NCBI GenBank assembly: GCA_020853845.1
Contig: JADYYD010000068.1
Coordinates: forward strand, 1 to 33,169
Reading direction: 5' to 3'
Source of the DNA: Candidatus Melainabacteria bacterium
GTDB lineage: Bacteria > Cyanobacteriota > Vampirovibrionia > Obscuribacterales > Obscuribacteraceae
Length of the DNA stretch: 33,169 nt
Positions 18,501-26,286 of this stretch are shown here, piece by piece. The notes under the pieces were generated by a model, which was not told the origin of the DNA, made no database searches, and saw only the letters and a list, made by a program, of their open reading frames with translations. Numbering within the stretch: position 1 is the stretch's first letter; each line of letters begins with the position of its first letter. The translations under genes and the position numbers were made by a program.

Positions 18501-19110
18501 TATACGTATAGCCGATTAGCGCCGATATGGAAATTAAAAGTGGCATGAATGCCAGATGCTGAAAGATGCGAATGCGTCCAATTGGTCGCGCCCCTATTGA
18601 AAGTATCGAGAGCCCGCAGGCAAGAATGCACAGAGCAAAATTGGGGGCTATCTGTGCGGCGCCGCCTGACGTTTCGACAGATGAACGGAACAACACACGG
18701 TCGAAATCGAGACTGAAGAAGCCGGCGTAAGAAGCGAGCGCCGCTGCACCAATGAGAATCGGGACCATGGCTGTTATTTGAGCCGATGTCGCGGCGTTCT
18801 TGTCGTTCTGCCCTCTCAAAGAATAGAGCAGCGCCGCCCCGAGAAAGAGCAATGCCAAAGAACCAGTGTTTGAAACAGGAGCACTTCCGGAAATTGGATT
18901 TTGCAGATAAGGCTGATTCAAAAACCAACCGGCAAGAGCGAGAACGCCGACGCCCATGGTAATAAACGAACACCAGTAAGCAAGCAAGATGAAGAACTCG
19001 CTCACACGCGCCGTGCCGTCATCCGTCACTGGATTAAGACAAGGCGGCTCCGTCCACGGCACAGGAGAGAGTTCGGTCAGCGTGTCGAAAGGCCTGTATG
19101 GGGTGGTCAT
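15592..19110 (-). CDS. Hybrid sensor histidine kinase with PAS, two receiver regions and HPt
   Basis: 1172 residues. N-terminus: about eight hydrophobic segments between 36 and 310, so an integral membrane sensor without a large periplasmic domain. A PAS domain follows (about 330-450; [17 protein letters not shown]...[11 protein letters not shown]), then a HisKA domain with the H-box [16 protein letters not shown] near 500 and a HATPase_c domain with N-box [13 protein letters not shown] near 610 and [13 protein letters not shown] first receiver-like region (about 740-870) lacks the usual acidic pair but keeps VDMSN and LVKPF. A canonical receiver starts at LLVEDN near 893, with the phospho-acceptor Asp in [13 protein letters not shown] near 938 and LTKPV. 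The HPt domain has the phospho-His in ARVAHQLAG near 1113. This is a BarA-like phosphorelay architecture. No response regulator gene is adjacent, so the output partner is unknown. ATG start at 19110. Confidence 0.95.
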   Translation of the reverse strand: MTTPYRPFDTLTELSPVPWTEPPCLNPVTDDGTARVSEFFILLAYWCSFITMGVGVLALAGWFLNQPYLQNPISGSAPVSNTGSLALLFLGAALLYSLRGQNDKNAATSAQITAMVPILIGAAALASYAGFFSLDFDRVLFRSSVETSGGAAQIAPNFALCILACGLSILSIGARPIGRIRIFQHLAFMPLLISISALIGYTYKLPFFALPDSFNNMQLPTAIAFLVLSLGILCSRPREGLMVVISNGDAGGLMARTLLPTAIGLPILFGWLRVAGESSGLVNAEAGSILLVISMITAFFWVVWRTCRQLGRLDMARRLAGAALHESADRTRSILDKATDAFVAIDKNGRILDWNPQAERTFGWSRGEIVGRTLEETIIPPALAQTHKEGMARLNATGQKKFFNTRSETVALHKAGHEFPIESAIFPVGSEETGTVCAFMHDISERKAHEDEVNCLNKALLEQITEAGSKNDSLKLLTDELRTACQRAIESSKTKSDFIASLSHEIRTPLSSVIGMAELILDTDLTEDQRKLANTLHSSAYNLLGIVNDILDLSKIEAKKLELTSESFDMRTLVEDVAEMLGTTARSKGLSLSTFVDPALPLILKGDSKRLRQILVNLCGNALKFTESGSVMIRVEKLSLADHSVTFSASVIDTGCGLTPKAKETLFLPFSQARGKTGTQTVGTGLGLAISKSLVELMGGEIGVDSHEGEGSSFWFTATLRTDGVDYLGAQHGAPAHAEVETTRLIIVSNDRFTSESLTMYSYARGIEHKAAESIEETEWMIAKMAQKNDYPIRLFVDMSNRAIDPRNQIEMMNLSPYADRIRWVALTHIDSKEYHRKLKEAGFAKILVKPFRFSDFLHSVSNDFDQQVETREDLPALDAAHAAAMHLSTKTVLLVEDNPALRELATRQLKRLGVEVATASDGMEAVSSAAGQNYDLILMDCQMPVMDGFEATRQIRRIEERGRKHTPIVALTASVLPQDREKCFAAGMDEFLTKPVSLDDIRSLIKRWMTEQKQPVKQFINMTNDEVAISDLIHSARFQVSELDQLTVMPREVTKADLQEDFAPTPVDMEWLDEQYGREALSEILQTFTDEAESLMTALKRAALAHDFSESARVAHQLAGIASVIGARQMHAQSLNLEHASKETDTYRANVALDELQRAYEDVVQWITNKK

Positions 19111-19270
19111 TTCAGCGAATGCTCCTGATAAGAGTCAGGCTTAATCGGGACACCTCCGGTGCCCTGACTTGCTATAGAACATTCACAAAAACCCCTTATT
19201 ACGACTATAGATCAGATAGTCAATATCGGCAATAAGTTACGGGTCGATGAACAGAAATCGGGGAGCAATA

Positions 19271-20176
19271 TCAGGCGCGCGCACGCAAAGGCGTTACTGC
19301 TTGATCTTTCAGATTTTGTCTGCCTTCCAGCAGTCCGAACATATTGCCGATTACTGTAACCGGTGTGGGATTTTGTGCTGCAGAAAGTCGCTGCAGGGTT
19401 TCCTCCGCGCGTGCAACTACGTATGGATTATCATCCTCGAGCAGAATTTCCAAATGCGCTTTACCCAGGTGATAACTCTCAGCCAGAGCGTAACGAACAT
19501 CGGTGGATTCATCTTTCAACAACAACAAGATGGCGTCCTGCGGCGTATTCAAATTGTCCGCCACCTGAGCGCGAACCTCGGCATCAATGTGCTGCGCCAA
19601 TTGCATCAACACATCCGATGGAGTATTGGGGTGATCTATTAATCGTAACGCGGTATGCCGCGAGAGATCTCTCCAACCGTGCGAAAGTTGCGCATATGCT
19701 GATACCGTGTCGGCAGTAATGATGGCCAAAGATTCGCAGACATCGTCTCTCAGCACATGATGAGCGCTTTTCCAGGCATCGAAAGACCCTGAATTGGTGC
19801 TGGCATGCAAGCTGGCTTTTAATCCGAAAATTGGAGTTTCATCCGAGATCGATCGCGCCAGTGCTTCTGATGAAGCGGCGGACACATCGGTAGTTTGATC
19901 GTCGATTGCCGCGTCTTCGATATGTAGAGTGTTTTTTGTACGCACATAGTCTTTGACTATTTCATGCGTTTCCTGATCGCTCTTCAGTGTTTCACCGCGG
20001 CGAGCGCGATCGAGAAATTGACCGGATGCTGTTGAAGCTTCAATGCCTTTATGATTGATGGCATTGAGCCTGGCATGCTCCGATTCTTCCAGTGGTGATG
20101 TTCTATTGCCGGAAAGAATTTTTTCCAGGCTATAGAAAACATTTTTGAGTGTGCAATTGATTGAATTGAATAACAT
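19271..20176 (-). CDS. HEAT/LRV-like repeat protein
   Basis: 301 residues from the chosen start. The C-terminal third (about 175-285) shows short helical repeats of the HEAT or leucine-rich-variant type, for example ALRLIDHPNTPSDVLMQLAQH, VRAQVADNLNTPQDAILLLLKD, VRYALAESYHLGKAHLEILLED and VVARAEETLQRL. Such repeats form curved helical stacks that bind other proteins. The N-terminal ~170 residues are polar and Ser/Thr-rich, with no recognised domain. No signal peptide or membrane helix. The ATG at 20176 was preferred to the GTG one codon earlier because GGGAGGTAAGTG sits at ideal distance. It lies between the hybrid kinase and the Ser/Thr kinase, but with gaps of about 160 and 313 bp, so cotranscription is not shown. 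Confidence 0.75.
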   Translation of the reverse strand: MLFNSINCTLKNVFYSLEKILSGNRTSPLEESEHARLNAINHKGIEASTASGQFLDRARRGETLKSDQETHEIVKDYVRTKNTLHIEDAAIDDQTTDVSAASSEALARSISDETPIFGLKASLHASTNSGSFDAWKSAHHVLRDDVCESLAIITADTVSAYAQLSHGWRDLSRHTALRLIDHPNTPSDVLMQLAQHIDAEVRAQVADNLNTPQDAILLLLKDESTDVRYALAESYHLGKAHLEILLEDDNPYVVARAEETLQRLSAAQNPTPVTVIGNMFGLLEGRQNLKDQAVTPLRARA

Positions 20177-20489
20177 CACTTACCTCCCGCGTGCGCGTGC
20201 GCACATTCAAGAAGTCTGCATAGATAAGTTTGAAAGAAACCACCAAACTTGATGGCGCTGGCAAACAGGAAACCTCACACGTTTGCCCACGCTGGCTGCA
20301 CGATTCTAGCTTGAATTCGAGTCGCCGGTTTTGAAACCACCGGCTGCAACTGTTATTTTGTTTTTTGTTCCGTTAACGACATTATGCCCGTTCACTAACA
20401 AGTAATGGCAAAATTGTAAAGAGTGTGAACAAACCTCCCTCAGCAGAGTGAGTTCTGATGCGGGATTCGTTCGGACTTCGCTGAGAAAA
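20177..20489. other. Intergenic region downstream of the Ser/Thr kinase
   Basis: 313 bp with no convincing gene. It holds the end of the kinase transcript and the promoter of the HEAT-like gene (both minus). A hairpin GCCGGT (20324-20329) / ACCGGC (20339-20344) is followed on the plus strand by a T-rich run (20351-20367); it would terminate plus-strand transcription, but no plus-strand gene leads into it. Confidence 0.45.
20324..20367 (+). terminator. Hairpin plus T-run without an upstream gene
   Basis: GCCGGT / ACCGGC (6 bp, 9-nt loop) followed by TGTTATTTTGTTTTTTG. Structure resembles an intrinsic terminator on the plus strand, where no gene is called. It may limit antisense transcription or may be incidental. 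Confidence 0.3.
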
Positions 20490-21803
20490 TCAGTAACGCG
20501 TACCGGTCAACTGCATGGCCAGTAAGCCACCGGCTGTTACGAGAATGAGCACCACCACCAGGATGATTATCACTTTGGGATTTTCGTAGAACGGTTTGGC
20601 CGGCTGTTGGGGCTTGGGTATGGCGGGTATGGTGCCCGACTTGTCTTTGATTTGCGTGCCGGTTTGAGCTTGAATGCTCTTATTAGTGGCAGGCGCGACG
20701 CTGTCTTTCAGTTTCATCGACTCGGCACCGGCATTGATGCGCGCTTTAGATAGATCCTGTCCGCCTTTTTCCGGAGCAGCGATATTGCTTATCGTCGAGC
20801 GCGGATTGGCCGGAGTTTTACGGTTGGCAAGAATTTTGCCGACATGCACGAGCGCATCGCGGAATTCTTCCATCGACTGATAGCGATTGTCCGGCTTCTT
20901 TTCCAGCGCGCGGAAAACAATAGTTTCCACTTCTTTGGGCAAATTCAAGTCAGGGCGGATTTCAGCGAAAGGCTTGGGTGTTTCACGCACCTGCATTTCC
21001 ATCGTTTCTACGATGGTTTTGCCCATCAACGCCGGATAACCGGTCAGTGACTCGTAAATCATAGTGCCCATCGAATAAATATCGGAGCGAGCATCGAGGA
21101 TGTGTCCCATACATTGCTCGGGGCTCATGTATATAGGGCTGCCGAAAATCTCACCGGTCTGCGTCAGGTTTTGCGACTGCCGTCCGGAATTGGGCAGCAG
21201 CTTGGCGATGCCGAAATCCACTACTTTGGCGACGTCGGTCTTGCCGTCTTCATCAACGAGCATGATGTTGCTGGACTTCAAGTCGCGGTGGATGACACCG
21301 TGTCTGTGTGCGTGCGCAAGCGCGTCGGTAGCCTGAATGAAGATCTTGATTGCTCTTTCGCACTCGACTTGATTGTCGCGGCGAATGATGTCGGACAAAC
21401 TGTCCCCGACTAGAAAGTCCATGACCAAATACGGTCTGCCGTCATGAATCCCGAAGTCATACATCTTGATGATGTTTTCGTGCTTGAGCAAGCTGGCTGC
21501 TTGAGCTTCTTGCTGGAAACGTTTGACTGAGGTCGGGTCGGATACGAGTTGCGACTGCAGAATCTTAATTGCGACCTCGCGATCCACGAATTCTTGAACG
21601 CCTTTGTAGACGACGCTCATACCGCCGCGTCCGACTTCGTTGAGCACGCGATACTTTTCTGCCAGGACCGCATTCAGGAGGGTGTCTTCCTGGACGAGCA
21701 TGAGCAAAGTCGAGTCGGCGTCACAGATCACTGACTGAGCGGGAAATACGCGGTGGCATTTCGGACACCGTTTCTTCTGTTGTTTTTTGGCGCCCTCTGT
21801 CAC
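20490..21803 (-). CDS. Ser/Thr protein kinase with N-terminal zinc ribbon and C-terminal membrane anchor
   Basis: 437 residues. The N-terminus has CPKC at 13-16 and a further Cys27 (VICDAD), a short zinc-ribbon-like motif common before kinases in some phyla. The kinase domain (about 51-315) has VGRGGMSVVYKG (P-loop), VAIKIL with Lys80, HRDLKSSN near 170-177, a VDFG near 196 and GSPIYMSPEQ; all catalytic residues are present, so it should be active. A linker rich in Lys, Ala, Pro and Thr (about 315-405) leads to one hydrophobic helix at about 409-430 and only a few residues beyond it. It is therefore tail-anchored with no extracellular sensor domain (PknB-like kinases have PASTA or other domains there). 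The start is a GTG at 21803 with AGGGAAAG 3-4 nt upstream. Confidence 0.93.
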   Translation of the reverse strand: MTEGAKKQQKKRCPKCHRVFPAQSVICDADSTLLMLVQEDTLLNAVLAEKYRVLNEVGRGGMSVVYKGVQEFVDREVAIKILQSQLVSDPTSVKRFQQEAQAASLLKHENIIKMYDFGIHDGRPYLVMDFLVGDSLSDIIRRDNQVECERAIKIFIQATDALAHAHRHGVIHRDLKSSNIMLVDEDGKTDVAKVVDFGIAKLLPNSGRQSQNLTQTGEIFGSPIYMSPEQCMGHILDARSDIYSMGTMIYESLTGYPALMGKTIVETMEMQVRETPKPFAEIRPDLNLPKEVETIVFRALEKKPDNRYQSMEEFRDALVHVGKILANRKTPANPRSTISNIAAPEKGGQDLSKARINAGAESMKLKDSVAPATNKSIQAQTGTQIKDKSGTIPAIPKPQQPAKPFYENPKVIIILVVVLILVTAGGLLAMQLTGTRY

Positions 21804-21962
21804 GACTTTCCCTTGTTGACCAACCGCGTTTAATCTGAGTCCGGATTTAAGACTCTGGCAATAATAGCAAAGCTTGGTTCTTCCATAAGTAAGAGAAGAG
21901 GTACGAGCTTCTTATTTACGTGACTATTAACCTTGCGCTTGGAAACGAGCTTGCAAGACCGG

Positions 21963-22346
21963 TCAGTCCTTTTCCTTTGCCTGGACCGAGTCCTTGGCAA
22001 CGATCTCTACCGAATTGCCCGCAGAGTCCTGGATGTACACAGAGCGGCTTCCATCCCGGTGGGTTTTAAGGTTGCCAAACTGGTCGGCATTTTCATGCAA
22101 GAAGGCAATATGGGGCGGGTGCTGGTTGGGAACCACAAGGGCAAGCTTTATGTTCTGAAAACGCAAAAATGCCCAGGTCTTATCCTGATACTCGATTTCA
22201 CAATTGAAAGTTTCTCTGTACCAGTCCACCGCTTTCCCAACGTCGTCGACGGCGACGGCGATATGGTCGATGGCGTCGAGAGGTCCCTCATTTTTTTGAA
22301 CTTTCTTTTCAGTTGTTTCTGTCATATCACTCAGCCCATTGTACAT
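21963..22346 (-). CDS. VOC family protein (glyoxalase/dioxygenase fold)
   Basis: 127 residues, one vicinal-oxygen-chelate module. It begins a beta-alpha-beta pattern with IDHIAVAVDDVGKAVDWYRE and ends with SVYIQDSAGNSVEIVA, where the last Glu would be a metal ligand; His in DHIAV is the usual first ligand. Members include glyoxalase I, methylmalonyl-CoA epimerase and ring-cleaving dioxygenases; length and sequence do not settle the reaction. The start could be the ATG at 22346 (GAAAG 8 nt upstream) or the ATG at 22325. It begins 29 nt after the tryptophan 2,3-dioxygenase stop and so is probably the last gene of that operon; a role in handling a kynurenine-pathway product is only suggested by position. 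Confidence 0.8.
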   Translation of the reverse strand: MYNGLSDMTETTEKKVQKNEGPLDAIDHIAVAVDDVGKAVDWYRETFNCEIEYQDKTWAFLRFQNIKLALVVPNQHPPHIAFLHENADQFGNLKTHRDGSRSVYIQDSAGNSVEIVAKDSVQAKEKD

Positions 22347-22375
22347 TTGCAGCTTTCAAGTGGTGAGAGTCGGCA

Positions 22376-23245
22376 TCAGTTGGGAAGTTCGATCATTGTG
22401 CGAACATTCCAAAGATCCGGAAAACACCTCTTGGTCAGAGTGCTGCGCAAATAACCTACTCCTTCGCTGCCGCCCGTGCCTCGTTTGAAGCCGATGATGC
22501 GCTCCACGACCGTGACGTGATGCGTGCGCCAGAGGGCGATATTTTCATCCAAATCTACTAGTGTCTCCGCCAGCTCATACAGGTCGTAATATTTTTCCGG
22601 TTTCTGATAGATTTTTCTCAGTTCGCGCACTCTTTGTTCATGCGCTTTTTCGCATTCTTCCGATGCATCTTCGGTGATTTGAAACGCGACATCGAATCCG
22701 CGGTCAATCAGTAATTGATAAAAGGCGTCAGCAAGTGTCGGCTCTTCCAGTCTTTTCTGTATCTGCGCAAGAGCTTCCGGTTCGTTTGTGAAAAACTGCA
22801 TCAGGCGCGGTTCTTTCATGCCGGCTGCAAATTCGATTTCACGAAACTGCGATGATTGAAAGCCTGAGGCCGGGTTCAATTTGCTTCTGAAACCAAGAAA
22901 ATCGACCGGCATCATTGTTTCCAAAATATGAATCTGGTTGACCAGCACTTCTTTGAATATCGTCGATACTCGGCGCATAAACCAGGTCGCGCGCGGGGCA
23001 TTGCCGGCAGCGAGTTGTTTCATCGTCTCATCGATTTCGTGCAGAATGAGTTTGAACCATAATTCGTAAGTCTGGTGAATGATGATGAACAGCGGTTCGT
23101 CATGATGGGCAGGGTTGGACTGGCAAACCTGCAGCTCTTTTATTTCTTTGATTTTCAAATAGTTGTTGTAGCTAAGAGCGCCCGCCCCATACGGGCAAAC
23201 GCCCAGATGGTGCTTCTTTGCATCGGTTTCAGATTCACTTGTCAT
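22376..23245 (-). CDS. kynA: Tryptophan 2,3-dioxygenase
   Basis: 289 residues, normal for the bacterial enzyme. Haem-dependent oxidation of L-tryptophan to N-formylkynurenine, the first step of the kynurenine route. The landmarks are clear: HHDEPLFIIIHQTYELWFK (His57), DFLGFRSKLNPASGFQS (Arg120), the haem-ligand region WRTHHVTVVERIIG (axial His at 242 or 243), the following GTGGSEGVGYL substrate loop and the FPDLWNVR end. Homotetramer in the cytoplasm. ATG start at 23245 with CGGGAGTGAGC upstream. The start codon lies inside the end of the preceding phosphoesterase gene (11-nt overlap), so translation is probably coupled. No kynurenine formamidase, kynureninase or other kyn gene is in the window. 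Confidence 0.96.
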   Translation of the reverse strand: MTSESETDAKKHHLGVCPYGAGALSYNNYLKIKEIKELQVCQSNPAHHDEPLFIIIHQTYELWFKLILHEIDETMKQLAAGNAPRATWFMRRVSTIFKEVLVNQIHILETMMPVDFLGFRSKLNPASGFQSSQFREIEFAAGMKEPRLMQFFTNEPEALAQIQKRLEEPTLADAFYQLLIDRGFDVAFQITEDASEECEKAHEQRVRELRKIYQKPEKYYDLYELAETLVDLDENIALWRTHHVTVVERIIGFKRGTGGSEGVGYLRSTLTKRCFPDLWNVRTMIELPN

Positions 23246-24491
23246 TGCTCACTCCCGAATTTGGCGCCTGCGGTTTTGGTTCTACATTTGGTGCTTGCTT
23301 CGTTTCCACTTTCGCTTCCGGCTTTAAAACCGCATCCGGTTTTTCCTCAGGCTGCGGCTCCGGTTTCGTTTCTTCCTGCTTCTCTTTTTTCGATTCGACC
23401 TTTTTTGCTTTTTCCTTTTTTTGCTTCGACTGTTTTTTCTTTTCGATTGCTTGTGCAGGTTTGCCGGCAAGCAACGGCAAAATGACGTCCGAATCCAATC
23501 GCGAGCCTTCAGCCAGCGCCGCAAACGTGGACGGCTTGTTGCTCGAATACTTGTAAGCAAGTGTGCAAGAAATGAAAGCGTTTTTTGCTTTCTTTATCAA
23601 TGCAGGAAAAGAAACTTGATAGGTTTCCATGGTGATTGCTTCCGGCGTGACGCGGAATATTTTGTAAGCGCACGGATAAACTGCCAGGCTGGGCGAAGAA
23701 ACGTACCAGATATTGTTTTCCTGCTGTACTTTGCTGACATGCACGTGTCCGTTGACTACCAGCCTCACATATTTGGAAGTGCCGAAAATTTCGCGGGCAT
23801 TGGCGCCGGAAGGAACTATGTAATCGTCCCAGGGCGGTCCGGAATCGAAGGGAGACGGCGGCAAAAGAGGGTGATGCGAAAACACAATCGTGAAACGCCT
23901 CTGATGCAGTTTCAAGTCTTCTTTCAGCCATTCGGCCTGAGCGCGCCCGAAATCACCGGTATTGGAATTGGGCCGGCTCGTGTCAAGACCGATTATGTGC
24001 ACTCCGGGAATCGGATCTTGCGACCAGTAGGATTTCGTCGACTCAATGCCTTTGCCTTTCCAGTCCGGACCGAAAGTGCGCATTTTATCCACCGGGGCGA
24101 TGCCTGAGATGTCTGATTCACCCAAAACGAAATTCCAGGGATTGTTGAGGCTTTGCACTACATCGATGAAAAGTTGCCAATTGCTGTCATCGCGTCCGGG
24201 ACCTTCGATGTTGTCGCCGCCAAAAATTGTGAATGCCACATTCTCTGCATTTAAGCTCTTGACCACGTCTTGCAGAAAAAGCTGGCTCTCTTGCAGCATT
24301 TTGTAGCTGTCAGGTTGTCCTATCGCCAGGTGCGCATCGGTAACATAGCCAAATGTGAAGGGCTCGAAAAGTCCGATGGCGGCTTTTGAGTCTTTGCTCA
24401 GGCCGAGGCAGGTAACCGAAGCCAGCGCCAGGAGAAACTTACGTCGGCTGATAAGGGACAGGCTCTGGATCTTCTCAGTGTATGGGTCCAC
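23235..24491 (-). CDS. Secreted metallophosphoesterase with Tat-type signal and lysine/proline-rich tail
   Basis: 418 residues from a GTG at 24491, chosen because AAAAGGA lies 7 nt upstream; an upstream TTG at 24557 has no ribosome site. The N-terminus has a twin-arginine motif SRRKFLLA at 15-22 and a hydrophobic stretch up to DSKA, so export of a folded, metal-loaded enzyme is likely. Calcineurin-like motifs: DAHLA near 47-51 (metal Asp-x-His), FGGDN with its Asp, GESD where most members have GNH, FSHHPL and GHVHV. These suggest a two-metal phosphoesterase with a variant third motif. After about residue 340 there is a highly charged Lys/Glu/Pro tail, a likely periplasmic or wall-binding extension. 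It precedes and overlaps tryptophan 2,3-dioxygenase. Substrate unknown. Confidence 0.85.
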   Translation of the reverse strand: MDPYTEKIQSLSLISRRKFLLALASVTCLGLSKDSKAAIGLFEPFTFGYVTDAHLAIGQPDSYKMLQESQLFLQDVVKSLNAENVAFTIFGGDNIEGPGRDDSNWQLFIDVVQSLNNPWNFVLGESDISGIAPVDKMRTFGPDWKGKGIESTKSYWSQDPIPGVHIIGLDTSRPNSNTGDFGRAQAEWLKEDLKLHQRRFTIVFSHHPLLPPSPFDSGPPWDDYIVPSGANAREIFGTSKYVRLVVNGHVHVSKVQQENNIWYVSSPSLAVYPCAYKIFRVTPEAITMETYQVSFPALIKKAKNAFISCTLAYKYSSNKPSTFAALAEGSRLDSDVILPLLAGKPAQAIEKKKQSKQKKEKAKKVESKKEKQEETKPEPQPEEKPDAVLKPEAKVETKQAPNVEPKPQAPNSGVSNDK

Positions 24492-24718
24492 ACGTAATTC
24501 CTTTTGGTTTTCCTTTCGGTTTCCCGCTCTTTGTCCGGGCTTGCCGCTTCGGAGCAATTTCGCCGACAGTCAACACTTTATAGTGAATGCCTTCTTCTTA
24601 GCTAATTCGGCGGGCGAGGACATCCATAGTTAGTTACTTTTTAGGCCGCAGGCGCGAGCCGCTTTTCAGGATGTATACTCTTTGCCTGCTGCACGCGTCT
24701 TCGCGGAGGTTTCATGCG

Positions 24719-24742
24719 AAAACTCCTGTTTAGACGAGTTTT
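24719..24742 (+). promoter_or_regulatory. Hairpin in the fabZ leader
   Basis: AAAACTC (24719-24725), 10-nt loop, GAGTTTT (24736-24742): a perfect 7-bp inverted repeat ending about 20 nt before the fabZ start. It could be an operator or an RNA hairpin near the ribosome site (GAAAGGAAG); no long T-run follows. Confidence 0.3.
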
Positions 24743-24762
24743 CAACGTGAAAGGAAGAAGTT

Positions 24763-25227
24763 ATGACTGCCACTACCGAAGCTAAACAAGAGTTGGATGT
24801 CGTCGAGATCAAGAAGCTTTTGCCGCACAGATATCCCTTTTTGCTCGTCGATCGCGTCACGAGAGTCGAGCCTGGTCACAGTGCCGACGGATTCAAGAAT
24901 CTGACCGCCAACGAACAGTTTTTTGAAGGACACTTCCCTTTCAAGCCGATTATGCCGGGCGTTTTGATGATCGAAGCTCTGGCGCAACTTGCCTGTGTTG
25001 CACTGTTGACCAAAGAAGAGTACAAGGGCAAGCTTGGTGTTTTCACGGGAATCGAAGGCGTAAAATTCCGTCAAATGGTCGTGCCGGGCGACAGGCTCGA
25101 CTTGTCTGTCGAGTTGGTCAAGATAAAAGGACCTCTGGGCAAGATGAAAGGCACCGCCAAGGTAGGCGACAAAGTCGCTTGTGAAGGTGAATTCAGTTTC
25201 GCCATGATCGAACCGGAAAACAAGTAA
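24763..25227 (+). CDS. fabZ: 3-hydroxyacyl-ACP dehydratase FabZ
   Basis: 154 residues, usual length. Hot-dog-fold dehydratase that converts (3R)-hydroxyacyl-ACP to trans-2-enoyl-ACP in fatty acid synthesis, in the cytoplasm. Seen: LPHRYPFLLVDRV (20-32), FFEGHFPFKPIMPGVLMIEALAQ with the catalytic His57 and Glu71. ATG start with GAAAGGAAGAAG upstream. It is followed after 23 bp by lpxA. Both enzymes act on (3R)-hydroxyacyl-ACP at the branch between phospholipid and lipid A synthesis, and their linkage is common in Gram-negative bacteria. Confidence 0.97.
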   Translation: MTATTEAKQELDVVEIKKLLPHRYPFLLVDRVTRVEPGHSADGFKNLTANEQFFEGHFPFKPIMPGVLMIEALAQLACVALLTKEEYKGKLGVFTGIEGVKFRQMVVPGDRLDLSVELVKIKGPLGKMKGTAKVGDKVACEGEFSFAMIEPENK

Positions 25228-25250
25228 TCAAATACCAGGGAAGGTAGAAA

Positions 25251-26078
25251 ATGGTGATCCAGGCAACGGCCATTCATAAGACTGCCATCATTGGTGATGG
25301 CGCCAAGATTGCAGAGGATGTTCAGATCGGTCCGTATGCAGTTATCGGATCAAACGTCACGATTGGGCGGGGGACTGTGGTCGGACCGCATGCAATCATC
25401 GACGGAACAACGACAATCGGTGAAGATTGCAAAATTTATGCCGGAGCGTCCATCGGTCTTCACCCTCAAGACTTGGGCTACAAGGAAGGACCGGAGGGCG
25501 TAATCATCGGCAATCGCGTCACTATCCGCGAGTATGCCACCATTCACCGCGGCTCCAAAGTGCCGATGACAATCATCGGTGATGACTGCTTCCTGATGAA
25601 TTATGTTCACATCGCCCATGATTGCAAAGTCGGCAAGAATGTAATCATGGCAAACGCCACCACGCTGGCCGGACACTGCGAAATCGGGGACTACTCGGTA
25701 TTCGGCGGTATGGTCGTTTTTCACCAGTTTTGCCGGGTCGGACGCTTCAACATGATTTCCGGCATCTCCGGCACCAGAGTCGATCTGCCCCCGTTTGCCA
25801 TGTCCGATGGAAGGCCACTTCTGGTGCGCGGGATAAACATGGTCGGCATGCGCCGAGGAAAGATTGGCCCGCAAGTTAGGACAGCCATCAAGGAAGCTTT
25901 CCGTTTGCTTTATCGTGCCGGGCTTAATTACGGCAATGCCTGCGAAAGGATCGAAGCCGAAATCGAGCAGTTCGATGAAGTCAAAGAGATAGTCGACTTT
26001 GTCCGGACCAGCAAGCGGGGCATTGCCAAAGGCAGTATCGACGGATTTGATACTGAGACAACCGAAGGCATCTTGTAA
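25251..26078 (+). CDS. lpxA: Acyl-ACP--UDP-N-acetylglucosamine O-acyltransferase LpxA
   Basis: 275 residues. First enzyme of lipid A synthesis: transfers a 3-hydroxyacyl chain from ACP to the 3-OH of UDP-GlcNAc; cytoplasmic homotrimer. The N-terminal ~185 residues are left-handed beta-helix hexapeptide repeats ([LIV]G-type, e.g. IGPYAVIGSNVTIG). The catalytic region YVHIAHDCKVG (His120, His123) corresponds to E. coli His122/His125, and His141 (LAGH) and His158 (VFHQF) are kept. The helical C-terminus follows from about 195. ATG start with GGGAAGG upstream. It implies an LPS- or lipid-A-bearing outer membrane. lpxB, lpxC and lpxD are not in the window. Confidence 0.96.
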   Translation: MVIQATAIHKTAIIGDGAKIAEDVQIGPYAVIGSNVTIGRGTVVGPHAIIDGTTTIGEDCKIYAGASIGLHPQDLGYKEGPEGVIIGNRVTIREYATIHRGSKVPMTIIGDDCFLMNYVHIAHDCKVGKNVIMANATTLAGHCEIGDYSVFGGMVVFHQFCRVGRFNMISGISGTRVDLPPFAMSDGRPLLVRGINMVGMRRGKIGPQVRTAIKEAFRLLYRAGLNYGNACERIEAEIEQFDEVKEIVDFVRTSKRGIAKGSIDGFDTETTEGIL

Positions 26079-26286
26079 TTGCCTGCGTACTATTTAAATA
26101 GGTAGGAAAAGTCACTTGTCAGGCGAACCCGGGTAGGTAACGGTGCTGAACGCTGTAAAGCCGAGCCGGTCTAAATTCTGAGGCTCAGGTCCGATTGAAG
26201 CCAAAGTGCTAGAGTAAGGTTTATTGACGCGCCGGTAGCCACTTTTGAGTCACCCCACAACAGAATCGTCCGTCTCGGAGTCGAAC

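Noticed and set aside
23218-23556. Plus-strand Phe/Ser-rich open frame opposite the Lys/Glu-rich tail of the phosphoesterase
   Set aside because: Antisense image of the charged low-complexity tail, with no ribosome site or family motif.
24494-24557. Upstream TTG start for the phosphoesterase
   Set aside because: The GTG at 24491 has a good AAAAGGA site and gives a normal-length Tat signal region; the longer form would add a very basic extension.
26245-26286. Upstream TTG as start of the MFS transporter
   Set aside because: No ribosome binding site precedes it, whereas CGGAG lies at good distance before the ATG at 26287, and the extra residues are polar and not family-like.
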